From Latilactobacillus fragifolii (GTDB lineage Bacteria; Bacillota; Bacilli; Lactobacillales; Lactobacillaceae), in assembly GCF_905332535.1 (NCBI RefSeq), contig NZ_CAJOCF010000005.1, positions 59,938-123,937 of the forward strand: a stretch of DNA of 64,000 bases, in the 5' to 3' direction. A program made the translations under genes and the position numbers. The stretch's first letter is position 1. Each line of letters begins with the position of its first letter. This document shows, piece after piece, positions 45,691-57,143 of this stretch. The notes under the pieces are model-generated. The model had not been told where the DNA came from. It did not search any database and saw only the letters and a list, made by a program, of their open reading frames with translations.

Positions 45691-47070
45691 CTAAATGACA
45701 ACGACTGGAATGCCTTCGCTGACGGTGTCGTAGAGCTTAGCCATTGTGCCAGGTGGGGTATTGATACAGCCATGTGAGCCATGTTCTTTATACCAGTCAC
45801 CACCATACTTCGGTTGCCATGGCGAATCATGGATCCCAACGCCCGTCTCGTCGATTGGTAGCCAGTAATTAACGGGACTTGCGTATTCGCTGACACCATC
45901 GAAGTTCTTCCCCTTCAATGTAGCGTTGCGTTCTTTCTTCCAAACGCTCCAAACACCGGTTGGGGTGACTTGTGGTGGGCGGGCTGAAACAATATCAGTG
46001 TCGATGGTCACCTTGCCATTTTGATAGAGCCACATGTGTTGGGCTTTCAAATCGATTTCGATATAAGTTGAACCAACACTACGCGTTTTCTGATCAGTCC
46101 CGGAGCCGCGAATAACAGCTGTTCTTGAAAAATCTCTGCCCTTAGGCACTTCGGTCATCAAGGCATTGATTTCATCGGCAGGGGAGATACTCCAACCATA
46201 AATGCCAGCAGGGACAGTGACGGTGCCTTCCTTTGTCGAATTGAAGGTCAATGGTTTGTCAAAAGTATCGTATTTGGTCTTTAATTGATAAACGTATCTC
46301 GTAACGGCAGCCTTGTCGAGACTAATGGTGCCGTTGTTATACGTTAACCAACTTTGAATGGCTTCTTTCGGCACTTGAAATAGATTGCCATTGACTGAAT
46401 AGCTGATTTTTTCATTAGCAATCGTCTTCAACTGGTCGGCAGCTTTTTTCAATTGCTTATCCGTTGATTTTACTTCAGGTTGCGTATAAGCGTTCTTTAA
46501 GTCGATTGTTGCTTGGCCTTGGTTGATGCCATGGGCAACCGCTTTTTTAAACTTAGCGGTATCAATTGTATTCCCGTAGACTTCTTTGACGAGATTGAAT
46601 TGATGATTCTCAAGGTTAATGTGGGCATTTTCTGAAGGTTGACGATTAGCATTGACCTTTTTTAGGGTTTGTGTCGAGAATTTGTCAAAATCAGTAGCGT
46701 TTAAAATAAGCGCGTCCTCTGATTTAGCTGTTTGTTCACTGGCAAAGACATGGCCGGGCCAAGACCAACCGTTTTGGGTTTTTTTAATCTTTTCCAATAA
46801 CGGTTTAAAATTATGGCTAAAGCCAGCTTCTTGACCACTAAAAGTTAATAATGTTTGCTTGTTATCCTTTAGCGTATATTTTTGCCGATTGACTTTTTTT
46901 AAAAGTTCTGTGTTAGCATCGGCTACTGATCGGCCACTAATATTGACACCGGCAACCGTTGTATGTGGCAAGAATGCTTTTTGATAATGAAGACTGACTG
47001 CCGCGTACCCTCCAACAAGGACAACAGCTGCTACGCCAAGTACGATGTAGGCTTTCTTCGTAAGTTTCAC
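45691..47070 (-). CDS. L,D-transpeptidase (YkuD family) with peptidoglycan-binding domains
   Basis: 459 residues. A membrane anchor at about 7-27, two repeated PG_binding_4-type domains (first with 'KAFLPHTTVAGVNISGRSV'), then the YkuD catalytic domain: STYIEIDLKAQHMWLYQ, 'ARPPQVTPTGVWSV', IHDSPWQPKYGG and SHGCINTP with catalytic Cys435. Such enzymes cross-link or modify peptidoglycan from tetrapeptide donors outside the cell. GTG start. It is intact, unlike the paralogue at 17064. Confidence 0.94.
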   Translation of the reverse strand: MKLTKKAYIVLGVAAVVLVGGYAAVSLHYQKAFLPHTTVAGVNISGRSVADANTELLKKVNRQKYTLKDNKQTLLTFSGQEAGFSHNFKPLLEKIKKTQNGWSWPGHVFASEQTAKSEDALILNATDFDKFSTQTLKKVNANRQPSENAHINLENHQFNLVKEVYGNTIDTAKFKKAVAHGINQGQATIDLKNAYTQPEVKSTDKQLKKAADQLKTIANEKISYSVNGNLFQVPKEAIQSWLTYNNGTISLDKAAVTRYVYQLKTKYDTFDKPLTFNSTKEGTVTVPAGIYGWSISPADEINALMTEVPKGRDFSRTAVIRGSGTDQKTRSVGSTYIEIDLKAQHMWLYQNGKVTIDTDIVSARPPQVTPTGVWSVWKKERNATLKGKNFDGVSEYASPVNYWLPIDETGVGIHDSPWQPKYGGDWYKEHGSHGCINTPPGTMAKLYDTVSEGIPVVVI

Positions 47071-47099
47071 AACCTCAACTCCAATCTCTGCATGGGTTA

Positions 47100-47128
47100 A
47101 TCATACCCCAGTATTACGTAAAATACAA
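47100..47128 (-). promoter_or_regulatory. Promoter of the L,D-transpeptidase gene
   Basis: On the minus strand TTGTAT (47128-47123), 17-base spacer, TATGAT (47105-47100). Confidence 0.6.
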
Positions 47129-47228
47129 AGGTGTTAACTAATAGTAAGCATACAAGATATCCCCCCAAAAAGAAATATAAAAGTACTATTTTTAATAAAA
47201 ATTGGCAATTGATAAGATTAACACCATA

Positions 47229-47261
47229 AAAAAACGACTCCCATCCAATGAGAGTCGTTTA
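47229..47261 (-). terminator. Terminator of ldhL
   Basis: AACGACTC (47233-47240) with GAGTCGTT (47252-47259); T-run on the minus strand. Confidence 0.9.
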
Positions 47262-47278
47262 ACCAAAAAGCGCAGTGC

Positions 47279-48334
<1,056 letters not shown>

Positions 48335-48484
48335 TTAGTAAAATTTTCAGAAAACTATTTCTTTCACAAAGTGAGAAATAAATTGAATATGGTATAATAG
48401 TTCTTAATATCAACTGGCGACTGGGGAGAATTGACTGCTCAGAATTTTTGCGTGATAACGCCAGTCAAAAAGAGGACGTTAATG

Positions 48485-49042
48485 ATGAAGATGATTGTTG
48501 GCTTGGGAAACCCAGGCAGTAAGTATGCAAAGACAAAACACAACATTGGGTTTATGGTAATTGATCGATTATGCGAACGGTTTAATGTGACGTTAAATAA
48601 GCATGATTTCGAGGCTGAATACGGGAGCTTTAAATATGAAGGTGAAACGATTTTCTTAGTGAAGCCACTAACATTTATGAATGATTCCGGTCGTTCAGTC
48701 GGGCCCTTGATGAAATATTATCAGGTTAATTTAGAGGAATTAGTGGTTATTCAAGATGATATGGACTTAACGCTAGGCAAGCTCCGGTTACGGCAAAAAG
48801 GTTCTGCCGGTGGCCATAATGGGATTAAGAGTATCATTGCAAGCGTGCAAAGTTCGGAATTTAAGCGGGTCAAGGTGGGGATTCAACACCCGCAAAAGAG
48901 TACAGTGGTCAACTGGGTCCTCACCCCGTTTGATAAAGACAGCGCACCAATTATCAATCAAGCACTAGACCGGGCGTGTGAAGCGTTAGAAGACTGGTGC
49001 CAAAATGATGACTTCATGAAGACGATGAATAAATTCAATTAG
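48485..49042 (+). CDS. pth: Peptidyl-tRNA hydrolase
   Basis: 185 residues, normal length. MIVGLGNPGSKYAKTKHNIG holds the conserved Asn and the catalytic His19; 'KPLTFMNDSG', 'IQDDMDLTLGKLRL' and GSAGGHNGIKSI follow. It frees tRNA from dropped-off peptidyl-tRNA. ATG 48485 sits 8 bases after GAGGA; ATG 48482 is an alternative. Start of the conserved pth-mfd run. Confidence 0.96.
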   Translation: MKMIVGLGNPGSKYAKTKHNIGFMVIDRLCERFNVTLNKHDFEAEYGSFKYEGETIFLVKPLTFMNDSGRSVGPLMKYYQVNLEELVVIQDDMDLTLGKLRLRQKGSAGGHNGIKSIIASVQSSEFKRVKVGIQHPQKSTVVNWVLTPFDKDSAPIINQALDRACEALEDWCQNDDFMKTMNKFN

Positions 49043-49129
49043 CGGGCAACACGAAGTTCAACACAAGCGTCAATTTTAACAAGCACGTTTCAACGCTCCA
49101 TTATAATAAGAAAGTAAAGGAATTTTTAC

Positions 49130-52100
49130 ATGGATTTAATGACGATGTTGGGACAAACCCAACAGGTGCAATCCGTTTTAGCGCATCAACAACCAGGAAT
49201 TAAACAACTGCTTACAGGGCTTTCCGGATCAGCGAAAACCCTGTTTTTGGCGACACTTTATAAACAACAACGGCAGCCCTTATTGATTGTTGAAAGTAAT
49301 ACGTTTCAAGCTAATCAAGTTGCTGATGATTTGAGTAATTTACTCAATAGTGATCAGATTTACACTTTCCCAGTTGAAGAAGTGATGGCTGCTGAAATGG
49401 CGGTTAGTTCACCTGAATCTAGAGCGGAACGCGTGCGGACATTGAGCTTTTTAGCAACTGGCAAAAAGGGTATTGTGATGACATCCGTCGCGGGTATGCG
49501 GCGGTTATTACCGACAGTGCGCCAATTTCAAGACAGTCAACTCACAATTAATATTGATAGTGAAGTTGATCCACAGGCACTGGCTGCTCAACTCGGTGAA
49601 ATGGGTTATTTTCGGGATAAGTTAGTTGGTAAACCAGGTGAGTTCGCAATGCGGGGAGATATTATTGATATCTTCCCATTAGATGCTGAAAATCCGGTTC
49701 GAATTGAACTCTTTGACACAGAAGTGGATTCACTTCGGTCTTTTGAAGCGGACACCCAGCGGAGTATTGAGAATCTAGATAGTGTTCAAATTATGCCAGC
49801 CACTGATTTACTAGCCAACACAGCGCAATTGGAAATGGCTGGCTCAGCACTACAAGAAGCCTATGCAGCAGTTATGGATAAAATAACGGATAAAACTGAA
49901 CAAGAACAATTAGCGACAAATTTTGAAACGCCAATTGAACGGTTGTTAGCCGGAGAACGCGTTGAGAATTTGGCATTGTTTGTCGATTATTTGTATCCCG
50001 ACCAAACGAGCCTCATTGACTACTTTAAAAAGAACGGTTTAGTGATTTTTGATGACTATCCACGCATTGTAGAAACGCAACGAATCTTGGCCGAAGAAAC
50101 GGCAAACTGGCAAACTGACATGCTAGAAACCAACCGCTTATTACCAGAACAACAACTTATGCTAGACGCCCAGGCACTCATCAAAAAAGACGCCCATGCC
50201 CATCTATACTTATCATTATTCCAAAAAGGGATGGGAAGGTTAAAACTCGATGTGCTAAACAACTTACCAGCACGGACAGTACAACAGTTTTTCAGCCAAA
50301 TGCCGCTTTTGAAAACTGAGATTGCCCATTGGCAAAAGCAAAAGCAAACGGTCGTTGTACTCGTCTCTGATTCAAAACGGGTGAAGAAGATTGATCAAAC
50401 ATTCCACGACTTTGAAATTGATGCCGTCATTGCCAATAAAACACAATTAGAGGCGGGACGGACGCAAATTATCCAGGGCGCACTTCAAAATGGGTTTGAA
50501 CTACCGGATTTAAAACTGGTGGTCCTAACTGAAAAGGAATTATTCAATACGGCGCCTAAGAAAAAAGTTCGGCGGCAAACGTTGGCCAATGCAGAACGAT
50601 TAAAGAGTTATAACGAATTAAAACCAGGTGATTACGTGGTCCACGTCAATCACGGGATTGGTGAATACGTTGGCATGGAAACCCTAGAAGTGGACGGGGT
50701 TCACCAAGACTACATCACCATCTTGTATCGGGATAACGGGAAGTTGTTTATTCCAGTTACGCAACTCAATATGGTACAAAAGTATGTCTCAGCTGAGGCC
50801 AAAACGCCCAAGATTAATAAGCTTGGTGGTAGTGAATGGCAAAAAACCAAGGGCAAGGTTTCGGCGAAGATTGAAGATATCGCCGATGATTTAATTGAAC
50901 TTTATGCACAGCGGGAAGCTGAAAAGGGTTTCGCTTTCCCCAAAGATGACCAATTACAGGCCGAATTTGAAGGTCAGTTCCCTTATCCTGAAACAGACGA
51001 TCAATTACGCAGTACCGCTGAAATTAAGCATGATATGGAACGCGTTCGACCAATGGATCGGTTATTAGTTGGTGACGTTGGCTTTGGGAAAACGGAAGTC
51101 GCTTTACGGGCTGCATTTAAAGCTGTTGAAGCCGGCAAACAAGTGGCCTTTTTAGTGCCAACCACGATTTTGGCCCAACAGCACTATGAAAATATGCTGA
51201 CGCGCTTTGCGGATTTTGCGGTCGAAATCGGCTTACTTTCACGGTTTAAAACGCGGAAAGAAGTGACAGCAACGCTCAAAGGTTTAGCAGAGGGCACAGT
51301 GGATATTGTGGTTGGGACCCATCGTTTGTTGTCACAAGATATTAAGTTCAAAGATCTTGGCTTGCTGATTGTTGATGAAGAGCAACGATTCGGTGTGAAG
51401 CATAAAGAGCGGCTTAAGCAGCTAAAGGCGCAAGTTGACGTGTTAACACTAACGGCAACGCCGATTCCACGGACGTTGCACATGTCGATGCTCGGAGTGC
51501 GTGATTTATCCGTGATTGAAACGCCCCCCACTAATCGGTACCCAATTCAAACATATGTCATGGAACAAAATGCGGGGGCAATCCGTGAAGCGATTGAACG
51601 TGAGCTTGAGCGCAACGGGCAAGTTTTTTATCTCCATAACCGGGTGAGTGACATTGAGCGCACAGTGGATGAGATTCAAGCGCTTGTTCCCGAAGCGACA
51701 GTGGGGTTTGCACATGGTCAAATGACCGAAGCACAACTGGAAGGGGTCATCTACGACTTTGTCCAAGGAAAATACGATGTCTTGGTCACCACGACGATTA
51801 TTGAGACCGGGGTTGATATGCCAAACGTGAATACGCTAATTGTCGAAGATGCTGATCACTATGGACTTTCACAGCTCTACCAATTACGCGGACGGATTGG
51901 TCGTAGTAGTCGGATTGCTTACGGTTATTTCATGTACCAACCTGATAAGGTTTTAACAGAAGTCAGTGAGAAACGGCTTCAAGCCATTAAGGATTTTACT
52001 GAATTAGGATCCGGATTTAAGATTGCGATGCGTGATTTATCGATTCGTGGTGCTGGTAATTTATTAGGTAAGCAACAACATGGCTTTATCGATTCAGTCG

Positions 52101-52660
52101 GGTTTGATCTATACTCGCAAATGTTAGGAGAAGCCGTCGCTCGGAAACAAGGAAAGCAAGTCGTTGCTAAAACGAATGCCGAAATTGATCTTAAATTAGA
52201 AGCTTACTTACCTGACGAGTATATTAATGACCAACGGCAAAAAATCGAAATTTATAAGCGCATTCGTCAGATGGATTCAGAAGCAGCCTTTGATGAAATC
52301 CAAGCCGACTTAATTGACCGGTTCGGTGATTACCCAGATCAAGTGACTAACTTACTAGCCATTGGTCAGTTGAAGATGAATGCCGATGACGCGTTAATTG
52401 AAACCATTAAACAAACTAAAGACATCATTCAAGTCACTTTATCGACGAAGGGGAGCCGTCTTGTCTCCGGTGAACAAATTTTTGAAGCACTATCGACAAC
52501 CCGTTTGAAAGCAACCGTCGGGTTTGAACAAGAACAATTAAGTGTGAAGCTCGTAATCCAGCCGAAGATGCAACCGGCAGATTGGTTAAGTGAAGTGGCA
52601 ACGTTTGTTGCAAGTCTCTTAAAGATAGAACATCAAAACACTGAACAATCAACGGATTAG
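49130..52660 (+). CDS. mfd: Transcription-repair coupling factor
   Basis: 1176 residues. UvrB-like N-terminal domains (about 1-350), RNA polymerase-interacting domain near 'LKPGDYVVHVNHGIGEYVGM', then a RecG-like helicase with GDVGFGKT at about 648-655, VDEEQRFG and LTATPIPRTLHMS, and a C-terminal TRCF domain (ADHYGLSQLYQLRGRIGRS lies in the helicase). It removes stalled RNA polymerase and recruits UvrA to lesions. AAAGGAA lies upstream. Confidence 0.98.
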   Translation: MDLMTMLGQTQQVQSVLAHQQPGIKQLLTGLSGSAKTLFLATLYKQQRQPLLIVESNTFQANQVADDLSNLLNSDQIYTFPVEEVMAAEMAVSSPESRAERVRTLSFLATGKKGIVMTSVAGMRRLLPTVRQFQDSQLTINIDSEVDPQALAAQLGEMGYFRDKLVGKPGEFAMRGDIIDIFPLDAENPVRIELFDTEVDSLRSFEADTQRSIENLDSVQIMPATDLLANTAQLEMAGSALQEAYAAVMDKITDKTEQEQLATNFETPIERLLAGERVENLALFVDYLYPDQTSLIDYFKKNGLVIFDDYPRIVETQRILAEETANWQTDMLETNRLLPEQQLMLDAQALIKKDAHAHLYLSLFQKGMGRLKLDVLNNLPARTVQQFFSQMPLLKTEIAHWQKQKQTVVVLVSDSKRVKKIDQTFHDFEIDAVIANKTQLEAGRTQIIQGALQNGFELPDLKLVVLTEKELFNTAPKKKVRRQTLANAERLKSYNELKPGDYVVHVNHGIGEYVGMETLEVDGVHQDYITILYRDNGKLFIPVTQLNMVQKYVSAEAKTPKINKLGGSEWQKTKGKVSAKIEDIADDLIELYAQREAEKGFAFPKDDQLQAEFEGQFPYPETDDQLRSTAEIKHDMERVRPMDRLLVGDVGFGKTEVALRAAFKAVEAGKQVAFLVPTTILAQQHYENMLTRFADFAVEIGLLSRFKTRKEVTATLKGLAEGTVDIVVGTHRLLSQDIKFKDLGLLIVDEEQRFGVKHKERLKQLKAQVDVLTLTATPIPRTLHMSMLGVRDLSVIETPPTNRYPIQTYVMEQNAGAIREAIERELERNGQVFYLHNRVSDIERTVDEIQALVPEATVGFAHGQMTEAQLEGVIYDFVQGKYDVLVTTTIIETGVDMPNVNTLIVEDADHYGLSQLYQLRGRIGRSSRIAYGYFMYQPDKVLTEVSEKRLQAIKDFTELGSGFKIAMRDLSIRGAGNLLGKQQHGFIDSVGFDLYSQMLGEAVARKQGKQVVAKTNAEIDLKLEAYLPDEYINDQRQKIEIYKRIRQMDSEAAFDEIQADLIDRFGDYPDQVTNLLAIGQLKMNADDALIETIKQTKDIIQVTLSTKGSRLVSGEQIFEALSTTRLKATVGFEQEQLSVKLVIQPKMQPADWLSEVATFVASLLKIEHQNTEQSTD

Positions 52661-52681
52661 GCACGCTAATGGAGGCCAGGC

Positions 52682-54274
52682 ATGCAAAATAAACAGATGC
52701 AACATCTGATGAAAGGCGCAGTCGTTTTATCAATCGCGTCGTTTATCGCAAAGGTATTAAGTGCCGTTTATCGGATTCCATTTCAAAATATGGTCGGTAA
52801 TACCGGCTTTTACGTGTATCAACAAGTCTATCCAATCTATGGGATTGGGATGACGTTTGCGCTCAGTGGCTTTCCGGTTTATATTTCAAAATTAGTTGCT
52901 GAGCAGGCTAATCCAGAAGAACAAACGCAATTACTGCGGCGATCATTTGCCTTGTTAGGTATTTTTGGAGCGGCGCTGTTCATTTATTTGCAATATCAGG
53001 CACCGAAGATTGCTGGGGCAATGGCCGATCCGGCGTTAACCCCCCTGATTGAAATGGTGTCGTTTATGTTTTTATTAATGCCGTTTTTGGCGGTAACGCG
53101 GGGCTACTTTCAGGGTGTTTTCAATATGGTACCGACGGCTGTTTCCCAAGTGGCCGAGCAACTCGTAAGAGTCGTGGTTATCTTGGTGGCGGCATGGTTA
53201 TCGTTGAAATTACACTGGTCAGTGTATGAAATGGGAACATGGGCGATGTCTGGCGCCTTCTTTGGCGGTTTAGTGGCGACTTATCTGCTATTACGGCCAG
53301 CAGAAACCGCTTTTCAACTTAAGACGCCGCATCGTGGCGGTATCGATTTTAAGGCGTATCAACAATTAGCGAAACGTTTAGCAATTGAAGGTGGTTCAAT
53401 TTGCCTCTTTGCTTCATTGATTGTATTACTACAGTTGGCTGACTCCTTTACGGTAAAAAAAGGCTTAGTGCTCAGCGGGTTATCTGAAGAACTTGCAAAG
53501 AATATGAAGGGGATTTTTGACCGTGGACAGCCCCTTGTACAATTAGGGTTAGTCGTGTCACTTGCCTTTTCGTCGACACTGATTCCTAGTTTGTCACAAG
53601 CGCGGCAACGAGGGCAACAATATCAATTTCAACAAGTTGCCAAAGCATTGATCCATATTAGCTTAGGCTTGTCGGCAGCAGCAACGACTGGCTTAATGGT
53701 TTTGATGCCGCAGATTAATTATTTCTTATTCGGCGACGCTGATGGTAATCGGGCGTTGGTCTGGTATATGTTAAGCATTACAATCATCGCGCTGATTAAT
53801 GCTTGTAATTCGGTATTACAAAGTCTTGATCAGTTCCATAAAACAACGGTAGCCTTAATCGTCGGGTTAATCGTTAAAGTGGCGATTAATCAGTGGCTTG
53901 TACAACACTATCAAATTGTGGGGGCGAGTGTCGGAACTGTCATCAGCCTTAGTGTTGTGTTAGTTTTAATCTTACGGCAGTCACCGGCGGTTGTGCGCCA
54001 AGCCCTTGGTTTGCAACGTTTCGCTGGTAAATTACTCGCAATTTGTGCAGTCATGTGGCTGGGGGTGAAGGTTACGCTAGCGTTAGCACCACAATCACTA
54101 AGTTCCAGAGGACATGCCGTTTTAGGGACGGGAATTGGCGTTTTCGTTGGCGTTCTCATTTTTGGCGGGTTAGCACTACAATGGCAATTGTTCTCGATTC
54201 GGGAATGGTTGACGATGCCGGGGGGCCGGCAACTATTACGCCTTTCGAAAAAAATAAAAAGGAGAACAAAATAA
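52682..54274 (+). CDS. MOP-superfamily flippase (SpoVB/YabM-like)
   Basis: 530 residues, about 14 membrane helices. 'MKGAVVLSIASFIAKVLSAVYRIPFQNMVG' and 'YQQVYPIYGIGMTFALSGFPVYISKLVAE' are typical of the SpoVB/MurJ-related polysaccharide exporters. In Bacillus YabM/SpoVB sits in the same place. It probably flips a lipid-linked wall or polysaccharide precursor; whether it acts as lipid II flippase here is not known. It follows mfd by 21 bases and overlaps rqcP by one base (TAATG). Confidence 0.92.
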   Translation: MQNKQMQHLMKGAVVLSIASFIAKVLSAVYRIPFQNMVGNTGFYVYQQVYPIYGIGMTFALSGFPVYISKLVAEQANPEEQTQLLRRSFALLGIFGAALFIYLQYQAPKIAGAMADPALTPLIEMVSFMFLLMPFLAVTRGYFQGVFNMVPTAVSQVAEQLVRVVVILVAAWLSLKLHWSVYEMGTWAMSGAFFGGLVATYLLLRPAETAFQLKTPHRGGIDFKAYQQLAKRLAIEGGSICLFASLIVLLQLADSFTVKKGLVLSGLSEELAKNMKGIFDRGQPLVQLGLVVSLAFSSTLIPSLSQARQRGQQYQFQQVAKALIHISLGLSAAATTGLMVLMPQINYFLFGDADGNRALVWYMLSITIIALINACNSVLQSLDQFHKTTVALIVGLIVKVAINQWLVQHYQIVGASVGTVISLSVVLVLILRQSPAVVRQALGLQRFAGKLLAICAVMWLGVKVTLALAPQSLSSRGHAVLGTGIGVFVGVLIFGGLALQWQLFSIREWLTMPGGRQLLRLSKKIKRRTK

Positions 54275-54540
54275 TGCGCTTAGATAAATTTTTGAAAGTA
54301 TCACGAATCATCAAACGACGCTCAGTCGCTAAAGAAATTGCGGATAAGGGCCGAATCATGATTAATGATCGCCCAGCAAAATCGTCAAGTAACGTTATTG
54401 TGGGCGATAAACTTGAAATTGGGTTTGGTAATAAGACAATGATTGTCCGTATCACACAGATTATTGAAACCACCAAAAAAAGCGATGCAGCTGAAATGTA
54501 TGAAATTTTGGCAACCAACCAAACTGAAAACTTCGATTAG
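54274..54540 (+). CDS. rqcP: S4-domain ribosome quality control protein RqcP
   Basis: 88 residues: MRLDKFLKVSRIIKRRSVAK is an S4 RNA-binding domain, followed by 'GRIMINDRPAKSSSNV' and 'GDKLEI'. YabO/RqcP helps RqcH add alanine tails to nascent chains on stalled 50S subunits. AAAAAGGAG lies upstream. Confidence 0.95.
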   Translation: MRLDKFLKVSRIIKRRSVAKEIADKGRIMINDRPAKSSSNVIVGDKLEIGFGNKTMIVRITQIIETTKKSDAAEMYEILATNQTENFD

Positions 54541-54543
54541 TGA

Positions 54544-54582
54544 AAAAACACTAGCCTGATGTATACGGGCTAGTGTTTTTTT
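54544..54582 (+). terminator. Terminator after rqcP
   Basis: AAAAACACTAGCC (54544-54556) with GGCTAGTGTTTTTTT (54568-54582). Confidence 0.93.
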
Positions 54583-54695
54583 GACTTTTGTTGAGCCGCT
54601 TAATAAAAGTCGTTAAGAATCTAGGATGTTAGTTGACGACCTTTTTGTGAAATTGCTATAATGAACTTAAATTCTAGGATGGGGGGTACTTCTAA

Positions 54696-55094
54696 GTGAG
54701 TCGAAAAATTGCGAAAATCGAGAATGCATTTACCCAACAACAAACAGCACAAAAAAGTGCGCAAGATAAGGCGACCTACGTTAAGCGTGTGCATAAACGC
54801 CGCTTGTGGGCCTTAGGAATTGTTGCAGTGTTAGTCGTCTTAATTTGTGGTGTGCAGATTTTCCAAACCCATCATTCATTGGCTAAGATTAAAGAAGCAA
54901 CGGCGACTAAAGAAAAGACATTAAAAAAGGCTAAAGCCACTGAATCTGATTTAAAGATTCAAGTCAAGCAACTGCATGATAATGACTATTTAGCCAAATA
55001 CATTCGGTATAAGTATTACTATTCTAAAGACGGTGAAACCATCTTCAGTTTGCCCCAAGACAAGGCGCCTAATTTGAATCAGCAACAAAAATAA
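54696..55094 (+). CDS. divIC: Septum formation initiator DivIC (FtsB-like)
   Basis: 132 residues, bitopic: a basic cytoplasmic N-terminus, membrane helix about 37-55, a coiled coil about 60-100 and a short extracellular end with 'YLAKYIRYKYYYSKDGETIF', the FtsB/DivIC signature. It joins DivIB and FtsL at the division septum to regulate wall synthesis. GTG start with GGGGGG upstream. Confidence 0.93.
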   Translation: MSRKIAKIENAFTQQQTAQKSAQDKATYVKRVHKRRLWALGIVAVLVVLICGVQIFQTHHSLAKIKEATATKEKTLKKAKATESDLKIQVKQLHDNDYLAKYIRYKYYYSKDGETIFSLPQDKAPNLNQQQK

Positions 55095-55108
55095 TTCAGA
55101 ATACAACC

Positions 55109-55136
55109 TTGTTTCAAAGGCAAAGCGTGCTATACT
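55109..55136 (+). promoter_or_regulatory. Promoter of the S1-domain gene
   Basis: TTGTTT (55109-55114), 16-base spacer, TATACT (55131-55136) with a TG extension. Confidence 0.6.
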
Positions 55137-55213
55137 TATTTTATTAAATATCACACTTAAGTGATTAAAAGTTTGACGAGTTCAAACGACCATTTAGGAG
55201 GACGTAGTTTTAT

Positions 55214-55654
55214 ATGGCAGTTGAAGTTGGTTCAAAAGTTGCTGGTAAAGTAACGGGCATTACGAATTTTGGTGCTTTTGTAGATTTAGGTGAAGGCAAA
55301 ACCGGGTTGGTCCATATTAGTGAAGTGTCCGATAGTTATATCAAAGATATTCATGATGTTTTAACCGTTGGTGATGAAGTGACGGTGAAGGTTATGTCCG
55401 ATCAAAACGGTAAGATTGGTTTATCAATCCGTAAGGCCGTTGATCAACCTAAAGTGCAAGAGCATCCGCGCCCTCAAAGTCGTCCAAATAATAATCGCGG
55501 TGGATATCGCAAACCAGAGCATTCAAGCGCACCTAAAAAAGAAGGCTTTGATGATTTATTATCAGGGTTCTTAAAAGATAGTGAAGATCGCTTATCAACG
55601 ATTAAACGCAATACAGAAGGTAAACGTGGCGGCCGTGGCGGTCGTCGTAGTTAA
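55214..55654 (+). CDS. S1 RNA-binding domain protein (YabR-like)
   Basis: 146 residues. One S1 domain (about 5-75): GSKVAGKVTGITNFGAFVDL, 'GLVHISEVSDSYIKDI', 'VTVKVMSDQNGKIGLSIRKA'. A disordered Asn/Arg/Pro-rich linker and basic RGG-like end (GKRGGRGGRRS) follow. YabR relatives are general-stress or ribosome-associated RNA-binding proteins. TTAGGAGG lies upstream. Confidence 0.93.
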   Translation: MAVEVGSKVAGKVTGITNFGAFVDLGEGKTGLVHISEVSDSYIKDIHDVLTVGDEVTVKVMSDQNGKIGLSIRKAVDQPKVQEHPRPQSRPNNNRGGYRKPEHSSAPKKEGFDDLLSGFLKDSEDRLSTIKRNTEGKRGGRGGRRS

Positions 55655-55666
55655 TAGAACAGATTG

Positions 55667-55722
55667 ATAAAGGTTGGCTTGAAAGTTTAGTGATAGACTT
55701 TCGGGACAACCTTTATTTCGTT
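55667..55722 (+). terminator. Terminator after the S1-domain gene
   Basis: ATAAAGGTTG (55667-55676) with CAACCTTTAT (55707-55716) and an inner GAAAGT/ACTTTC stem. Confidence 0.8.
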
Positions 55723-55750
55723 TCAAAGTCTGTATCGGAGAGGAAACGGG

Positions 55751-57121
55751 ATGTTAGAACAAGCATTTCAAACACACTTGCAAAAGGAGCAATTCTGGCA
55801 TGCCGGCGATAAGGTGGTGGTTGCAACATCAACTGGGGTCGATTCGATGGTCTTATTATGGTTATTGAGCCATCTACCCAAGAAATTACGGCCCCAAGTC
55901 ATTGTCGCCCACGTTAATCATGAATTACGGGCACAAAGTACTGCTGAAGAAGCGTACTTAAGGCGGTTTTGCCAAGAGCATGCACTACCGTTGCACATTC
56001 AACATTGGGCACAAGCGAGCCATCCTAAAACAGGGATTGAATCGGCAGCCCGGCACTTTCGCTATGCTTTTTTTCACCAAGTCATGCAAACCGAAGTGGC
56101 ACATTACTTAGTGACCGCGCATCATGGGGATGATCAACTTGAAACTTTGCTCATGAAATTAGTTCGTAGCGGTGAATTACACGAAATGCGGGGGATTCGG
56201 CAAGTCCGGCCATTTAAAACGGGGACGTTAATCCGTCCACTATTACCTTTTAGTAAGCAACAATTGCGTGATTACGCCGATCAAATTGGTTTGGGGTATT
56301 ACGAAGATCAAACTAATCAGGCACCAACTGTTCTCCGTAATCGGATGCGACATGCAGTGGTGCCACTTTTGAAACAAGAAAATCCGCACTTGATTCAAAA
56401 TGCTAATCGCTTTAGTCAAAGTTTAATCCAATTGGTGGCTCAGCAAGATGAACTAACAGCGGCATTGCTTCCATTGTTAGCCATCAAAGGACATTCGACG
56501 GCAATTGAAGGGCGCTTAGACCAACTTGATGCATTGAACCAACCCCAGCAAAGGGCACTCTGGCAATTGGTGTGGCAGAGATATTTTAAGGCTTTGCCAG
56601 CGTTAAAATTAACCCAGTTAATGCAGGTGCAACAATTGTTGGCTAATCCACAAAAACCGCAAGGCCAAGTAGCATTGAACAACGGCGTTATTTTTGAAAA
56701 ACAGTATCGGTATTTTCGAATCGGTCGCCAACCAACAGCCGATTTCTCAGTTGAAACACGAACATTAACGGTGAATGAATGGTTACGATTAAAAAACGGC
56801 GAACAAATTGGCATTTTTGACATTGACCATCTGCCCAATCAAGTCCAGCGACAACAAGTTGTGTGGTTAGCACCAAAGGATTGGCCGCTGCAACTTAGCG
56901 CGCTCCAAGCAACAGACCGGATAATGCTTGATAAGACCCATCATAAAACCATTCACCGTTTATGGATTGATACCAAAACACCGCAGTCAAAACGCCAAAA
57001 CGCATGGGCGATTTGGACCCCAAATCAATTGCTTGGTCGGCCAGATTTACGGATTTCAGCGTTGTTTAATCACGAACAAACTGGTAAAATACGATACATA
57101 CTATGTTATTTAGAGGATTAA
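55751..57121 (+). CDS. tilS: tRNA(Ile)-lysidine synthase
   Basis: 456 residues. The N-terminal PP-loop ATPase reads STGVDS at 27-32, where the usual motif is SGGxDS, so the second residue is Thr. HVNHELR, '[20 protein letters not shown]' and 'IRPLLPFSK' follow; the C-terminal substrate-binding domain ends the protein. It converts C34 to lysidine in the AUA-reading tRNA-Ile. tilS-hpt-ftsH is a conserved Firmicute order. GAGAGG precedes it. Confidence 0.95.
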   Translation: MLEQAFQTHLQKEQFWHAGDKVVVATSTGVDSMVLLWLLSHLPKKLRPQVIVAHVNHELRAQSTAEEAYLRRFCQEHALPLHIQHWAQASHPKTGIESAARHFRYAFFHQVMQTEVAHYLVTAHHGDDQLETLLMKLVRSGELHEMRGIRQVRPFKTGTLIRPLLPFSKQQLRDYADQIGLGYYEDQTNQAPTVLRNRMRHAVVPLLKQENPHLIQNANRFSQSLIQLVAQQDELTAALLPLLAIKGHSTAIEGRLDQLDALNQPQQRALWQLVWQRYFKALPALKLTQLMQVQQLLANPQKPQGQVALNNGVIFEKQYRYFRIGRQPTADFSVETRTLTVNEWLRLKNGEQIGIFDIDHLPNQVQRQQVVWLAPKDWPLQLSALQATDRIMLDKTHHKTIHRLWIDTKTPQSKRQNAWAIWTPNQLLGRPDLRISALFNHEQTGKIRYILCYLED

Positions 57122-57143
57122 GCAAATTACGGAGGCTGGCACA

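Noticed and set aside
47071..47278. Small gene between ldhL and the L,D-transpeptidase (86-codon rightward ORF into ldhL)
   Set aside because: The frame crosses the ldhL terminator and lies antisense to ldhL; no ribosome site.
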